Source: Emergomyces orientalis | Taxonomy: Eukaryota > Ascomycota > Eurotiomycetes > Onygenales > Ajellomycetaceae | Length of the DNA: 64,000 bases | Assembly: GCA_002110485.1 (NCBI GenBank) | Contig: MOWL01000069.1 | Location: 62,001 to 126,000, forward strand | Direction of reading: 5' to 3' | Shown here: in pieces, positions 54,901 through 64,000 of the stretch | Layout of the letters: every line of letters begins with the position of its first letter | How positions within the stretch are numbered: position 1 is the stretch's first letter | Made by a program: the position numbers and the translations under genes | Notes under the pieces: generated by a model | Database searches by the model: none | Told to the model about the DNA's origin: nothing | Seen by the model: only the letters and a program-made list of their open reading frames with translations

Positions 54901-56168
54901 TTTTTCTTTGATCAGGGCTGGCCCAGGGGGTTTTCGTATGTGGCTCAAACCTGTGAGTGCAACCCTGACACAAAGCTGACACAATTATATGTACATACAT
55001 ACAGCGGGTTTATCTTAACACAGCAAAGCTGATAATTATCAAAGATGTGCTCGCTGTACTTCACAGAGAGCAATCAGATTCAAAAATAGATATGCTATGC
55101 AACATTGCGCAACACCATTGACTATCTGTGACCTCTATTAGAAAAAGGAGATGAAATAGAGTGTCGAACTCTCGCTCAATCGTAAATTCTGATATAGCAG
55201 CCGAGCAATTCCAAGGTAGCGAGGACAGAAAAGATATAGAGCTATGCATGTCCAGTACATAAATGCATAGTCCGTACGGTACACGTTTTCGTCCCAAGCC
55301 TCTTGGTTTTCTGATACCTCTTTACCACAGCACATTCATACCATTCCGCCCATACTGTTGTTACTGCTCTTGCACTTATAAGTCTGGACACCACACAATC
55401 TTCAAGGGTTTAGACGAACCAGCGATAGCATTTTGGCGGAAAGATTCAGATAGCTGGAGCCTGTCGTCAACTCAGAGGAAGAGAAAAGAATGCAAGAAAG
55501 TACTTGGACGGACATGACAAGGATGTTTAACAGTTGTCTGAGTCCAGTGCTCATATTTCCCCGAACCATGAGATCGACTACGCGCCGGGGGTTGAGCGGG
55601 GTAGAGTTGCAAGCTTGTGAGGAACTTCCCGCTACTGCGAAGGCTCAGCCCCTAATAAGCATCCAGATACCAGGCCCATCGTCCGTTTTTTTTCGCCTTT
55701 GTTGTTCTGTCTTTCTTTTTTTTTCTTTTCTCTTTCTACCAACGGCACTCTTGACTGGTATGCTTTTATACTCTACAGTTCGGCGGCCATATCAAACCAA
55801 CTCTACAAAAACACTTATCTTATCCACGCTGATCTTACATGACAACATTGCAGGAAATGGAGCGTCTAGTGTCTGATTTTCCAATCGCTGAACTTCCTTG
55901 AGCTCTCTTCATTTCTCTATTTTTACTCAAGTGAATTCCTTCTTCCAATTTTACTTGTCTCTTCTGACATATATTAGGATATACGAATTGATACATTTAT
56001 CCCCTTGTCCATTTTCCTTACTTTCATTTGCTCCTTACCCTTAGTTCTATTCCATCTTTGTTTTCGAGGCTCCTCTCTTAAGCGATTCCAATATCTTACG
56101 CATACGGATACCATGACGCAAGTCGGCCAATATCAGTTTTGATTGCATGGTCGTAAGAAACAGCTGCT
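51902..56168. other. Long region of weak coding relics, no assignable gene
   Basis: Plus-strand frames at 51855-52088, 52085-52414 and 52384-52626 could be exons or remnants of an unknown gene; the first ends at a usable GTGAGA donor. A frame near 53030-53270 (REPIFHREDWVGFLL, VEDPDFGRMLPLRRLLKLG) looks protein-like but carries upstream stops. A 14-bp ctaccggagttccc unit is repeated in tandem near 52107-52135. The remainder, 53300-56168, shows nothing convincing and includes the promoter of the membrane-protein gene. Confidence 0.35.
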
Positions 56169-57448
56169 ATGCGCGGGTTTCTCCCGCTCACAAAGCGTAG
56201 CGATGATGTAGGCCGCCCCAACAATAACCCAGATGCCTTGGTCCTCGAAGCTTGGGGGCAGGGCTTCATGGTTGGGACCCTGGTGTTTATGGCTGCTATA
56301 ACGGTTGCGAACATGCGTCGTCGAGCGCTTTTACATAAACTGATTCTAGCTGAGGCAAGTTACCTCCCTCTTAATCGCGGGCTCCCACGCTCTTGAATTC
56401 GTCATGATTAACAAAACTGTTCTTGCTAGTTGATCCTCGGCATGGGACATGGCACATGGTTCTTTGCGCATGAACCGGTATATGGCTGGTACCTCTCCAC
56501 TACGGCAATCGGACTTAATATGTCGTGGAGCCTTCACAACGTTATCTCCTGGATGAAAAACAGACCGTTCCTTAGCAGAAACGTCAGCAGATTTTACATT
56601 GGCACCGTTATCCTTGCACAACCGTATTGGATACTCGAAATATACGCCAACTTCACATATTTCAACCGCATTAATGACTTATTCCTGAGGACTAGGCCAT
56701 TCGAAACTCTTTTCCGGTGAGATTCTGCTATTATATATATATATATACCCTCTAACCTGTCTGCACATGCGATTCATGGCAAAGCTCTGAGAGAAGGAAC
56801 GGGCTGACTCGCAAGTTATAGTGATCCCTGGTGGATATACACCACATGCAATCTCTTTTATGTCATAAAATCCCAGTACGACTTTACCTACCTCGAGCTC
56901 GTTCGCCACAGCCCTCGTTTCGGCGTAATGCTAGCCGCTATGTGTCTCTCCATCATATTTCTCATTGTCGACCTTCTCTCCGTCCTTCACGTCTTAAAAG
57001 GCTCCTTGCCCACGGGTGTTAATCCGTTTTGGAAGGTTAGCTATCTTCAGCAACTCTGCGAGGCCCAGTTTTCGGTGCTGAATTGGGAGAGCGCAATGGG
57101 AAAAGGACCATTACTAACAGCAACACGTCCATCTAGCTTTCCTTCGTCTTCAAATGTCTCTGCGATACCGTTATTCTCGACGATTTCAAAACTGCCCTCG
57201 ATCGCCTTCGTGATTACTGGTTGCTCAAAAACGGTGCGGTAGATCAACTCAGTTATCCTCAGGATAGGCAAACTCCGCGATCACAGTCCTCACCGAGAAG
57301 GAAACGCTTCAGCCGCAACAATGGCACCATCAAGAAGCCTGATACCGTAGCGGGCGGGGAAGGCAGCTTCAGTTATTCCTTACAACATAGTAGGAATTAT
57401 AGTAATTCGGCGCCTAGGAACAAGGATCCCTTTCTAGAAGAAGTATGA
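56169..57448 (+). CDS. Multi-pass membrane protein, unknown function
   Basis: Four predicted exons (56169-56354, 56430-56716, 56822-57035, 57137-57448) give 332 aa. Six to seven hydrophobic helices can be drawn: GFMVGTLVFMAAITVANM; LHKLILAELILGMGHGTWFF across the first splice; YGWYLSTTAIGLNMSW; FYIGTVILAQPYWILEIYA; TCNLFYVI; and FGVMLAAMCLSIIFLIVDLLSVL. The C-terminal 90 residues are hydrophilic, basic and Ser-rich (SSPRRKRFSRNNG) and presumably cytoplasmic. The first intron begins GC (GAG|GCAAGT) and ends TAG, a GC-AG intron; introns 2 and 3 are GT-AG, and intron 3 has a perfect TACTAAC. I do not know the family. Confidence 0.85.
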
Positions 57449-58625
57449 GGGAGTTTTGATTACGGGAATATTTCTTTCAAAGTATATTATATTATTAATT
57501 AATAGCTGTATCCACTTATTAATTGGATTTTGGTTTTGCATACTCCTTCATTGTGCTCATATGATATTACTCATGGGGGAAATGGAAAGAATCCACCCCG
57601 CCCCCCAACCCCCCTTCTCCCATGGGAGTAGGAGATCCTGAAAACATATACCTCTGTAGATCTATTTCCTTTTCCCCCTATTCCTTCGAAAATCCATCTT
57701 GTGTGTGTCACGTGTATGTGAAATAGCAGAGATTTTCGGCAGAAACTTGGGCCTAACTGCTAGTATGGCTTGTTTTCCCCCCCTTGTCCTTCTCTTTCTG
57801 CTAGCTGCCACGTGAGGTGCAGGCAGCCCCATTCTACTTTGCAAAAGCTCAAAATGCCCTATTTCATTTTTCCTTTTTCATTTCATTTTTGACATCAATT
57901 GAAAAAAGGCCTCAGCGGCCCATCATTCTCGCCAGGATACCCTGGCAACACATGCCAAAGGGAAATATACCCCGTGAACTAAATCTGGAATTTTCTACAT
58001 GATGGTTATCAGGAGGGATTTCGGTTTTTGGGATAAAGCCTTGGTCCCTCTAGACATACCTTAAGCGCCAGGTCAATTCCCCACTAACCAGTTGTGCGCG
58101 AGGCTGTTTTTTGACAAACCAAGAAGGGAAAAGCATGAAAACAAGAATGTTAGAGGTATAAATTTTGCAATAGCTCCCAACTCCGGTATACAGAGTAAGA
58201 ATGTTAGCGGTTATTATTCCGCATGTGTTTTTCTTCTTACAAAATATCTGTTCCCAGTCATACCTCATTTCAGACGCCTCCCTGAGCCGCGGAAATCCCC
58301 ACCAACAATCCAAAACATAAAGGTTACACACAAATTTTACTCCAGTCAACCAGATGCCGCCTGCACAGCGAAAGATAATATAAAAATACCCTATGTTGGC
58401 AAATAGCGGAGCATAAATGATGGGAACAGGTACCGAGGATCAACATGGACCCCTCAGCGTTGCTGGGGAATTCTGGCCCAGAGAGGAACCAAGTCAGTGC
58501 TACATAAGTAAATTCATTATTCCGTTATATCGTAATCGTTAAAAGGGTACAGTTCCGTGGTTTTAAATCAGACCCATAGAAGTTTTTGGTATATCCTGTA
58601 CCATTGCTGCCTGCAGTTGTTGATT
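57449..58625. other. Convergent intergenic region, no gene seen
   Basis: This lies between the membrane-protein stop and the transcription-factor stop. A short C-rich run is near 57594-57612. Nothing else supports a feature. Confidence 0.45.
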
Positions 58626-60465
58626 CTACGGTTGGTTTTTCGATTCTCCCATCGTATGTTCCTGCTCACCTGAAAGCCATCGGTCGACCGTAACTAGTTG
58701 CCAATGTTCATTCTTCCCATCTCGTTTTCCATGTGTCGGAGGAAACGATAAAATCCTTGAAACAGTCGGGGATTCAACCCCTAAAATATCCCCCGTTTGT
58801 TTCAAAAGAATGGGGAACAAATGTGACTGGGATCCACGAATCCTTGATAAGGTAATAAGAATCCCCCAAAGTAATTCTTTCGCATCAATTATTGACGCGG
58901 CTACGCATGAGGCAATTGCAGGCCGCATCATGCGAGCAGCATAGCCAACGCAGGTGCCGAAGTCGAAGAGCTTTTGCTCCTGGAAGTACGGTGCTATTAG
59001 TTAACTGCAGCGAGGCAGGTACGGGAAGAGTTGATGGAGGTGACGGACCATGCCGATCCCGTGGGAATCTACTGCGGCTTGAGATGCTGCACCTATAACC
59101 TCCATCGCTGATTTTCCCGCCTTGATGGGAACATGCGGCGGAAGTATGTCTTGTGGTGCGGGTGGTTTCTCTGGCGAGCCTCGGATTGGAAGCCGCCACA
59201 TTACTGTCCGGAGCCACTGCTGAGTGACGAGGATGTCCACCTGCTGTGTTTCTAAAACCCCTTCCAGTGATATAGGGGAACTCAAATCGCATAAAGTACG
59301 ATTCGCAAGTGCCCGTCCTGATATCTCATCTCTTTGGCCAAAAGTAATCCAGTCATAAAGTTCCGGAGTAAGCTTCTCGAATAGGTTGATTAGGTTCAAA
59401 AGGCCACATGCAAGGATAGGATCATCCCCGCTAAAGACTCCTGGTTTTCGTATCGAATCTCTCAAGATGACAGGCTTGGTTTGCTGGAGTGCATATGCCC
59501 TGGCAAATTCGAAGTGTTAGCAGAGAGGATTCCCACAGAGAGGCATCATTTATGTTGGACTCGAATACATACCTTTCCGTAACGAAAAGTAACCAATATA
59601 TTATCCGTCTCTCTTCTGTTTCAGTAACGTTAAATGTACAGAAGGATGATTCTCGATGCAGCCCCAAAGTATGGGCCATGAAGAGCGCCTGGCAAAGGTA
59701 GTACCATGCATGGTCTTGCTTGTCCAAATTTCCGTAGGAAACGAAGAGATAAAATGAGGTGAGAAGATTGTCGATGCTCGGTGACTCGATGAAGTCATAG
59801 TCCGAACGTGCTCTTAAAGCTTCGGACAACAGGTCCTCTCCTGATATTGAAGCTCTGTCGTTCACAAGTCTTAAGTTTTCATCTGGCCCGTCATGGTGTG
59901 CGGGCCCGTCGAGCTTCAGTTGGATATGTGTTGCTGCACACAGGGCGACAATGAAAGCGTACCGCTGTGGTGTTAGACGTTCCGGCTTGTTGCTGTCCGC
60001 CAGCACTTGGTCCGGCTTGAAGACAGGCATAATGGGGAATAAGTACTTCAGATACACGTTTACATGAGCAAGAATGACTAAAGGCGCCAAACGAGTAGGA
60101 GCTGGTTGTGGGTTAGAAGGATCTTTCCAACCAGAGTCATCGGAAGATATCATGGGTCCCGGTAAGAAGAGCGGCGGGGTAGGTTGGGGGGTGAGACTCG
60201 GGTCAAAATCCCCCGAGAAAGTTGAGTGAGGCGGTGTTGGGAAGGATGATGAGGGGGGGGATTCATCAGTGGTAGAACTGGCAGAAGAGCGAGGGTAAAA
60301 AATGCGAAATTTCGGCCCCTTCCGCTGCAAAACATCTGTATAGGCACAGCGGAGCAGAGCATTCCGACATCTGTTGCATGGATACAAACGGTTGCATTTG
60401 AGTTTGCGACGACGACAGTTATCGCAGACCTGCTTCATTGGGGGGTTTGCACCTCTTGCATCCAT
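58626..60465 (-). CDS. Zn(II)2Cys6 fungal transcription factor
   Basis: Exons 60465-59573, 59499-59049 and 58979-58626 give 565 aa. ATG 60465 is the first in-frame ATG; upstream codons are not ATG. The binuclear cluster is C-D-N-C-R-R-R-K-L-K-C-N..C-N-R-C-R..C at about residues 14-41, followed by a KGPKF stretch like that of maltose/sucrose-type activators. A long Ser/Pro region follows. The fungal middle-homology domain comes next (LAHVNVYLKYLFPIMPVF, YAFIVALCAATHIQL, HAWYYLCQALFMAHTLGLH, ERRIIYWLLFVTER). Intron 1 (73 nt) has CTGCTAACA. Intron 2 (69 nt) has a weak GTCCGT donor but a good CTAAC and TTCCAG. Its removal joins SHGIGM to EQKLFDFG; retention would truncate the protein. Target genes are unknown. 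Confidence 0.88.
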
Positions 60466-63230
60466 GTTGGCTCCGCTCAAAAGGAATATGATTGGGATAA
60501 TGCAGTGACAATCAAGCTGATTAAAGAAATGGGAAGCTGGCAGGAGGTTTAAGCATTTTGCTAGGTGATGAGGCAAGCTTTTGGTGCCAGATCTGTATCA
60601 GGACAGGAAGCCATTTAAGAAGACAATGGCTGCAACTCCTCATTTCCATTAGATATTCCGGCCGAAATGGCTTCTTCCTCCTGGCAACACCCAGGAGGGG
60701 GAGTGACCGTATTTGTGCGGAGGGCTCCGCTGCGCCAACATGATGCCCTGATAATCCAGCAGGAAAAGCTTAACCTCCCTCACTAGCGCCATTTTGCGCT
60801 GATCTAGCGTCGGTTATAGAAGTATTCCAGAAGCTGTAGCGGCTAGGGTTTGAACCTTGAGACAAGGGTATTCCTTGTCGGCCCAATCCCTCCTTCCGGT
60901 GAGTAGGCGAGGCTGTGTGGTGGTTCATGCGAGAAATATCACATGCAAGAAAAACTTCTCGCCGACTCTTAATGAGAAGCGTTGCATTGTTGTTTCGCTG
61001 ATACAGAGCCCTTTTACTTGACTCTGTAGGGAGTCGTTAACGCAGCCAAGGCGGTGTTGCACGCGCATCCTTAAACGACTGGCGCATTCCAATTCCAGTT
61101 CGAGAGCATAGGAAGACATTCTTAAGATTCTTTCTTCTATCCAGCCAGAATATTCCCATTTACATGAGACGAAGAGGGCGTTCGTCGAACCCGCCCTTTC
61201 ACTGCTGACAGTTTAGAATGCCTCTCGATAGTGGGCATACGTGTAGTTAGCGAGTACGTGTAACTAGTTAACTTACCGTACTATTGATGCATGATTATCA
61301 AATCTGCCAAATATTTCAGCTATGGGACGAAAGGCAAGCCCACACAAATTTGGAAAAACCAGTTCCTTCCGACACAACTGAATCCGTCCATAACCTGGGA
61401 TCAATTTATAATTTACGCAGTGCCAGTCTCCGCCCTCACGACTGGTCTTGTCACGATTATTGGTGGCAGTCGAAAACTGGGGATGCTGCATTCGTTAGCC
61501 AAAACACCTTTACTTATGAGGGCCAGGAACTAGGCATCCCCAATAGCCCGTTCTTTTTAAAGAGAGATCGCATTTTTTGTGTCTCGGTTTCCACCTCTTC
61601 GCCATATCCTAAAGTTAATACCCAAGGTCATGCTGACTCCAGAATAACATTTACTGCTGCTTCGTGGGCGCCCAGAATTCGGTGGGTTCCAACAAACTCA
61701 AAGATACCACTCGGCCCTGAAGTACTAAGCACTTCCACAACAGTTATCCCTTGGTATATTGGTGGACAAATGGATATTCATCCAGTTTCGTCGAGCATCC
61801 TCTCCGCTTGAAAGAAAGCTAATTCCGCGAGCTCTGTCACCCATTCGGATAATTTACCGACGTGCGCCAACCTTTATTATCGGTACCCACAATGAATGAG
61901 AGACAGTACGGATGCGGAGAGTAAAATCGCAGCGGCACAAATAGGAACAGCCTCCAGCTAACGGGAACGAAAGTCGAAAATAAAGGAAATTTGCCGTATC
62001 TGAACGCACGGTCGCTATAAATTGTCCAACCTAAGAGCAGAATTTGTAGCCATGGACATGGAAATGCTCCAAAGCTGATAGGATTATTTCAAAACAATGT
62101 GCCAGCTCCATTGGGAGAAATGGTTAAGCTGGTTCCGAAATACCGGAACCTCATATTTATCTGGGTCGCAGAAGGCTAATAGCTACACGATGCACCCAGC
62201 GCCTTTTGCAGCCGTTGATGGCGCGCGTAGATCCCGCACACATATCTCCGCGAGGGGCTTTCCATTATATCCGCAGCATACCACGGACGTATCGATGTAA
62301 TAACCAGCGTTTGACAGCAGACCTCGGCTCCATAGTCCCCGTACTTCCATTGTCATTTCCCCCCCTCTGCCCGTTTTGCCCATCTCGATCCCGCTCAGCC
62401 AGCTCATTCGAGCCCATGTGGGTTAACTCAGCCAACAATCATGTTCGGATCTTGTTCTCGTACCGTGGCCATGCATTCCAACCATGTGGACATGCAACTA
62501 AGCTCTGATGTCTAGAACTATGGTCCGTTGAGACGAGAGGTCTAAATTTTGAACACTACCTAATTTTATGACGAGCCAGGGAGGGTAGCAAGGTTCGATG
62601 TTTTGCTGAGAAAGGCATAATTTTTCGGGATTCAAGGTGTGCAGTCCAAGCGACATAAACTAGAGCGCTTCACCTGTTTCCTTCCAGTCAAGAACTTTTG
62701 TAGTCATACCAAAATATGCGTGGATATGGATTTCCTCCTATTTTGCTTGTAGAGGTTTGCAAGATGACATCAAGCATTTCGGATAGAAAATTTTCAACGG
62801 CTCTCTTCTCCAAAATTGAGACATGCCCTTAAACAGAATGCATCTTAACAGAGTGAATGCCCAAACTGTCCATTGGTCTCTATTATCTCATTGGTAGGCC
62901 CTGTTATTCCGACCTTAGCCCAGCGGCTCAGATTGCGTCGGAAAAAGGGAAAAAAACAAGTGCAACGACCCCAGTACAGCAATCTCCAGGCCAAATAATC
63001 CACATCCCGAAAATCCTCGGTAATGAGCTCCATGAGCGACAGGGAACATGAGGGAAATAGTAGCGTGAAGAGGCTCAGGCACCATGAGGCTGGAGGCGTT
63101 CAGTAATAGATCGCCCATAATAATCCCCAGAAATGTTTGAGAAACAGGTCTAGAAGCGGGAGTGAACCTGAACCGACGTCATTAAAGAAAGGAGGGGGAA
63201 AAGTAAAAAAAGAATCAAAAAAATAAATGT
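60466..63230. other. Intergenic with one uncertain ORF
   Basis: The stretch includes the transcription-factor promoter. A plus frame at 61284-61811 (175 codons from ATG) is the longest. It has no recognisable domain and the opposite strand also gives protein-like pieces, so it is not called as a gene. No repeats or RNAs seen before the tRNA. Confidence 0.4.
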
Positions 63231-63315
63231 CTCCCCGACAGGGAATCGAACCCTGGTCTCCCGCGCTTGGCACTTTCATGACAAGCGGAAATCATCACCA
63301 CTAGACCATCGAGGA
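63231..63315 (-). tRNA. tRNA-Asp (GTC) with 13-nt intron
   Basis: Minus strand, 85 nt. Acceptor arm TCCTCGA pairs with TCGGGGA, with G as discriminator. The D-arm with A box is TGGTCTAGTGGTGA. The anticodon stem-loop is TTCCGC-TTGTCA..C-GCGGGA, giving anticodon GTC. The T-arm is CCAGGGTTCGATTCCCTG with B box GGTTCGATTCC. A 13-nt intron (TGAAAGTGCCAAG) sits one nucleotide 3' of the anticodon, the canonical nuclear tRNA intron position. T runs follow on the minus strand (63206-63225), as expected for Pol III termination. CCA is not encoded. Its splicing would use the pathway that ends with Tpt1, also in this window. Confidence 0.95.
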
Positions 63316-63470
63316 TGTTTCTTGGTTTCGTGATTTCGTCTGGTGATAGCTAAAGCCATTCCCTTCTTTCAATTGTACTGCATCCTGAAATCGATCATTT
63401 GGTTCTCTTGCACAACGAACGCCTTTCCCTTTCCTGCCCACAACCGAACGTTTCAATACTCCTCAACACC

Positions 63471-64000
63471 ATGATACCCCGTACCTTTCGATCTGTATAC
63501 CCTCGCTCTCACCCCAGCAGCATATATGCCCCTCGACCGCGGCATTTCAGCATGGCAAGCCCCAACTTGAACCCGACCATTCAGCCCAAATACGCATCTG
63601 CCACACCAGATGAAACCAAGCAATTGGTAATGGAGACTAACTCGTTACTTGACAGTAACTGGTCTCTCGATGAAGAGCAAATGGGCGTTAAAAAGACCTT
63701 TTATTTTAAAACGTACACAAAATGCCAGGTCAGTCACGCTTGCACATCTCCCGGCCTCAGAGCGGACGGCATCTGCATTAGTAGTCCCAGCCTGATGACC
63801 TGTTCTCTCTCTTTATATTTCCATAATTTATTAATTTTTGCTAAAGTGAAAGTGTTGCATATAGGACTTCTTCAACATGATCGCGATAAGAAGTAAATCG
63901 GCAAACCACCATTCAACAATGACAGTTGTTAGTCTTGCTGCCACCCCTGTGCCGTTCCTATATCTATCAGCTGCGTCCAAACATCAAAGAAGCTAACAGA
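63471..64000 (+). CDS. Pterin-4a-carbinolamine dehydratase (5' part, cut by window)
   Basis: Exon 1 is 63471-63728 and a 136-nt intron (GTCAGT..ATATAG) ends at 63864. Exon 2 starts 63865 and probably ends at 63927 before GTTAGT; the rest lies outside. The protein matches the PCD/DCoH family: SLLDSNWSLDEEQMGVKKTFYFKTYTKC, then DFFNMIAIRSKSANHH with the conserved tandem His. The enzyme dehydrates 4a-hydroxy-tetrahydrobiopterin. The N-terminus from the first ATG is Arg/Ser/Pro-rich without acids (MIPRTFRSVYPRSHPSS..), like a mitochondrial presequence. A second in-frame ATG (MASPNLNP, 63552) would give a cytosolic form. The usual PEW after NHH reads STM here. Confidence 0.88.

Noticed and set aside
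55490..55876. 128-codon plus-strand ORF with a hydrophobic Phe/Leu stretch
   Set aside because: The hydrophobic part is a T-rich low-complexity run, and no conserved motif or upstream context supports it.
60466..60576. N-terminal extension of the Zn2Cys6 factor
   Set aside because: The extension starts from a TTG codon and contains hydrophobic residues unlike family starts. ATG 60465 is placed just before the zinc cluster as usual.
61284..61811. 175-codon plus-strand ORF
   Set aside because: No domain, no splice-consistent extension, and equally protein-like pieces on the other strand. Left as an uncertain ORF.

Overview
This is a 64 kb window of nuclear DNA from a filamentous ascomycete. 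Most genes carry one to six short introns (46-255 nt, GT..AG, with CTAAC-like branch points). The proteins are of Eurotiomycete type. An AT-rich, transposon-filled block abuts ordinary GC-balanced gene space, and the AT-rich part has almost no CpG. That two-compartment layout suggests Onygenales (Ajellomycetaceae such as Blastomyces, Emmonsia or Histoplasma relatives). The organism is an inference, not a reading.

Layout. (1) About 1-8,430 is a decayed transposon nest. It holds a Tad1-like LINE on the minus strand (ORF1 with zinc knuckles, ORF2 endonuclease running off the left edge), rearranged inverted LINE 3' ends, a tRNA-derived SINE-like unit split by a small retroinsertion with target-site duplication, the 3' end of a Ty3/gypsy chromovirus with its LTR, and a Tc1/mariner-type transposase fragment cut by that LTR. 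(2) About 9,750-44,220 is conserved gene space: TPT1 tRNA 2'-phosphotransferase, SEA4/Mios, EFG1, an alpha/beta-hydrolase-like protein, an F-box/LRR protein with a C-terminal CaaX box, a PAS kinase (PSK), a TBC Rab-GAP, an acidic WxxF-motif protein, the Yippee protein MOH1, a zinc alcohol dehydrogenase and a triple-KH RNA-binding protein. (3) About 44,220-56,170 is more variable. It has a small Kex2-processed cysteine-rich secreted peptide gene, a Gre2-like NAD(P)H reductase, and a patch of relics (LINE reverse-transcriptase motif, fructosyl-amino-acid-oxidase-like pseudogene, an unknown ORF broken by one TGA). (4) About 56,170-64,000 has a multi-pass membrane protein, a Zn2Cys6 transcription factor, an intron-containing tRNA-Asp(GTC) and the 5' part of a pterin-4a-carbinolamine dehydratase gene.

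The conserved genes are mostly unrelated housekeeping and signalling genes (tRNA splicing, TORC1 regulation, rRNA processing, nutrient-sensing kinase, membrane traffic). I see no operon or secondary-metabolite cluster. SEA4/EFG1 and TBC/WxxF are divergent pairs sharing short promoters. Intron-exon structures below were worked out by eye from splice signals, frame continuity and family resemblance. They are predictions without transcript support. The most interesting items are the tiny secreted cysteine peptide, the prenylation-type F-box protein, the hydrolase lacking its nucleophile serine, the 24-codon in-frame intron of TPT1, and the CpG-starved transposon block with nested insertions.
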